6,378 bases of DNA from JBKHXU01 sp046565865 (lineage in GTDB: Bacteria; Pseudomonadota; Gammaproteobacteria; Acidiferrobacterales; Sulfurifustaceae). The stretch is from assembly GCA_046565865.1 (NCBI GenBank), contig JBKHXU010000028.1, forward strand, positions 1 to 6,378. Direction: 5' to 3'. The notes beneath the pieces are model-generated. The model saw only the letters and a list, made by a program, of their open reading frames with translations, made no database searches and had not been told where the DNA came from. The position numbers and the translations under genes are program-made. Below are positions 4,488 through 6,378 of this stretch, piece by piece (positions within the stretch are counted from its first letter, which is position 1; each line of letters starts with the position of its first letter).

Positions 4488-6161
4488 ATGACGGCGATGC
4501 AAAAAGGACTTCCTGCGCTGCGCATCACTCCGCTGCCGGGGGCGCTACCGGTAGCGGCACAAAACTGGAATATCGTTAAATACTTTAACTTCTACCGGTT
4601 CGCGATCGCGGCCTCGGCGCTGCTGATCGCCCTAACCGCCGGCAGCCTGCCCCCGTTTGGCGAGACATCACCGTCGCTGTTCCGGACAGCGAGCATGATT
4701 TACTTCGCCCTATCGCTGATCGCGCTCGAAACCATCCGCCGGCGCAAACCCGACTTTGAAACGCAGGTCAGTGTGTTGGGTTTCGTCGATATCACGCTGT
4801 TGACCATGCTTATCCACGCGAGCGGCGGACTTGCGAGCGGGCTGGGTCTGCTGCTGGTTGTCGCCATCGGCGGCACCAGCTTGATGCTGGGCCGGCGGAT
4901 GACGATTTTTTATGCGTCGCTCGCGACCATCGCGGTAATGCTGGAGCATTCGTGGAGCTTGATCACGGATGGCGTGGCGTCCGCCGAAACTATACAAAGC
5001 TACCCGCAGGTCGGCCTCTTGGGCGTCGGTCTATTCGCCACAGCGTTTCTCAGCTATACGCTCGCCGATCGACTGCGCGCGACCGAGGCGGTCGCCGAGC
5101 GCCGTGGGCGCGATATCGCCAATCTGGCGCACATCAACGACCTCATTATCCAGCGCATGCAATCCGGCGTGCTCGCGTGCGATGCGGCGGGCGACGTGCG
5201 CTTCATGAACCAAGCGGCACAGAAGTACCTCGGCGCGCGCCCAGCGAACGGCAAGAGGGTCACGCTCAGCGATCTCTCACCCGATCTCGCCATTCAACTG
5301 TTCCAGTGGCAGGGGAACGACCCGACCCAGCGCACTCGCCGATTGCTGACGACGCGGACCAACTACACGCTGCTGCCGCGCTTCGTACCGCTTGGCCGCG
5401 GCAAAGAGGCGGGCACACTGGTGTTTTTGGAAGACATGGCGGCGCTCAAGCAGCAGGCGCAGCAACTCAAAATGGCGGCCCTCGCCCGCCTGACCGCCAG
5501 TATCGCTCACGAAATCCGCAACCCGCTTGGCGCGCTGACCAATGCCGCGCAACTGCTAAGCGAATCGATCTCGGAGGAAGGCGAAGCCAAGCGCCTGACC
5601 AAAATCATTGAAGAGCAGGGCCGGCGCATGAACATCATCGTGCAAAACGTGACCCAGCTCAGTCGCCGCGACCGCTCGAACCCCACGCGCCTTGACCTCA
5701 ACGCCTGGATTTCGGAGTTCGTGACGCAATACACCGAGACCTCGCGTCTACCGGTTGGGGTGTTCGCCAAGGTAGGGGCGCCGGGCGTCGAGGGTTACTT
5801 CGATCCGGACCAGTTCAACCAAGTCATCGGCAACCTTTGCCAAAATGCCCTGCGCCATAGCCCACCGTTTACGGGCACCCCGCTCATCAAGCTGCAGACC
5901 GGGCGCGATGCCGAGGGCCGGCCGTATATCGACGTTATCGACTGGGGCAGCGGCGTCCCGGCCTCGATCGTCGACCACATTTTCGACCCGTTCTTCACGA
6001 CTACCCCGAAAGGCACCGGCCTTGGCCTATATATTGCTAGAGAACTGTGCGAAGGCAACGGCGCCTCGGTGGACTACTATCCCGGTGAAGGTGGGGTAGG
6101 TAGTCGTTTTCGTGTCACCGTGGCCCGCGTGGAAGAAGGCCCCGACACTGGACCGCCATGA
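4488..6161 (+). CDS. pilS: PilS, membrane sensor histidine kinase of type IV pilus regulation
   Basis: PilS autophosphorylates on histidine and passes the phosphate to PilR, which activates pilin transcription; in Pseudomonas it responds to pilin levels in the inner membrane. The 557-residue protein has six predicted membrane helices (about 36-54, 68-84, 95-112, 118-134, 138-153, 173-192), the usual PilS arrangement. A linker and PAS-like domain cover about 205-325, the HisKA domain contains SIAHEIRNPLGAL with His341, and the HATPase domain has an N box with Asn453, G1 DWGSGVP (485-491), DPFFTTTP and G2 GTGLGL (509-514). All catalytic motifs are intact. ATG at 4488 is the longest start; ATG at 4497 is an alternative and neither has a clear Shine-Dalgarno sequence. 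The stop overlaps pilR as ATGA. An orphan NtrB-like kinase would look similar, but the six-helix sensor and the pairing with a receiver gene favour PilS. Confidence 0.92.
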   Translation: MTAMQKGLPALRITPLPGALPVAAQNWNIVKYFNFYRFAIAASALLIALTAGSLPPFGETSPSLFRTASMIYFALSLIALETIRRRKPDFETQVSVLGFVDITLLTMLIHASGGLASGLGLLLVVAIGGTSLMLGRRMTIFYASLATIAVMLEHSWSLITDGVASAETIQSYPQVGLLGVGLFATAFLSYTLADRLRATEAVAERRGRDIANLAHINDLIIQRMQSGVLACDAAGDVRFMNQAAQKYLGARPANGKRVTLSDLSPDLAIQLFQWQGNDPTQRTRRLLTTRTNYTLLPRFVPLGRGKEAGTLVFLEDMAALKQQAQQLKMAALARLTASIAHEIRNPLGALTNAAQLLSESISEEGEAKRLTKIIEEQGRRMNIIVQNVTQLSRRDRSNPTRLDLNAWISEFVTQYTETSRLPVGVFAKVGAPGVEGYFDPDQFNQVIGNLCQNALRHSPPFTGTPLIKLQTGRDAEGRPYIDVIDWGSGVPASIVDHIFDPFFTTTPKGTGLGLYIARELCEGNGASVDYYPGEGGVGSRFRVTVARVEEGPDTGPP

Positions 6162-6378
6162 CCAAACAAAAGCATCAGGTTTTGATCGTCGACGACGAAC
6201 CCGATATTCGGGAGGTCCTGGAACTCACGTTAGGGCGCATGAACCTCGAAACCCGCAGCGCCTCCAACGTCGACGAGGCGCGCTACCTCCTACAAGAATT
6301 CAAGTTCGACCTGTGCCTCACCGATATGCGGTTGCCGGATGGCAACGGTATCGAGCTGGTCCGTCATATTCAGGACAA
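6158..6378 (+). CDS. pilR: PilR, response regulator (partial, cut by the window end)
   Basis: Only the first 73 codons are present, covering most of a receiver domain. VLIVDDEPDIR (8-18) carries the acidic pocket (Asp12, Asp13), and LTDMRLPDGNG (54-64) contains Asp56, the expected phosphorylation site. PilR is an NtrC-type activator that, once phosphorylated by PilS, drives sigma54-dependent transcription of the major pilin gene. The AAA+ and DNA-binding domains that would prove the NtrC type lie beyond the window. The ATG shares an ATGA overlap with the pilS stop, so the two are translationally coupled. Its identity therefore rests on the receiver sequence and on its partner pilS. Confidence 0.88.
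   Translation, partial: MTKQKHQVLIVDDEPDIREVLELTLGRMNLETRSASNVDEARYLLQEFKFDLCLTDMRLPDGNGIELVRHIQD

Overview
The window is ordinary core chromosome of a GC-rich proteobacterium, most likely a gammaproteobacterium. The evidence is gene content and order: rplU-rpmA-obgE-proB on the minus strand, divergent from ispB, a proline tRNA, a small PP0621-type membrane protein and the pilS-pilR two-component pair on the plus strand. I cannot name the genus from sequence alone. No mobile element, CRISPR array, prophage or defence system is visible, and I see no previously undescribed multi-gene system. The interest lies in regulatory architecture. No stretch over 300 bases lacks a gene.

Left part, minus strand (about 24-2996): a sigma70-type promoter in the ispB/rplU gap drives rplU (L21) and rpmA (L27). 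A strong intrinsic terminator follows rpmA. obgE (ribosome-assembly GTPase) begins just past it, and proB (glutamate 5-kinase, first step of proline synthesis) overlaps the end of obgE. At the extreme left edge a few codons of a plus-strand gene, possibly rpsT, converge on proB, with a hairpin between the two stop codons.

Middle, plus strand (about 3002-4116): ispB makes the polyprenyl side chain of respiratory quinones. Its promoter lies back to back with the rplU promoter, and the two -35 boxes form an inverted repeat. A complete tRNA-Pro(CGG) follows the ispB stop codon after 6 nt and is probably processed from the same transcript.

Right part, plus strand (4206-6378): a 74-residue protein with one membrane helix and a probable zinc ribbon precedes pilS, a six-helix membrane histidine kinase with PAS, HisKA and HATPase domains. 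pilS overlaps pilR by 4 nt, and pilR is cut by the window edge after most of its receiver domain. PilS and PilR are expected to control type IV pilin transcription through sigma54. In functional terms the window joins ribosome production, proline synthesis, quinone synthesis and pilus control, which are neighbours rather than one pathway.
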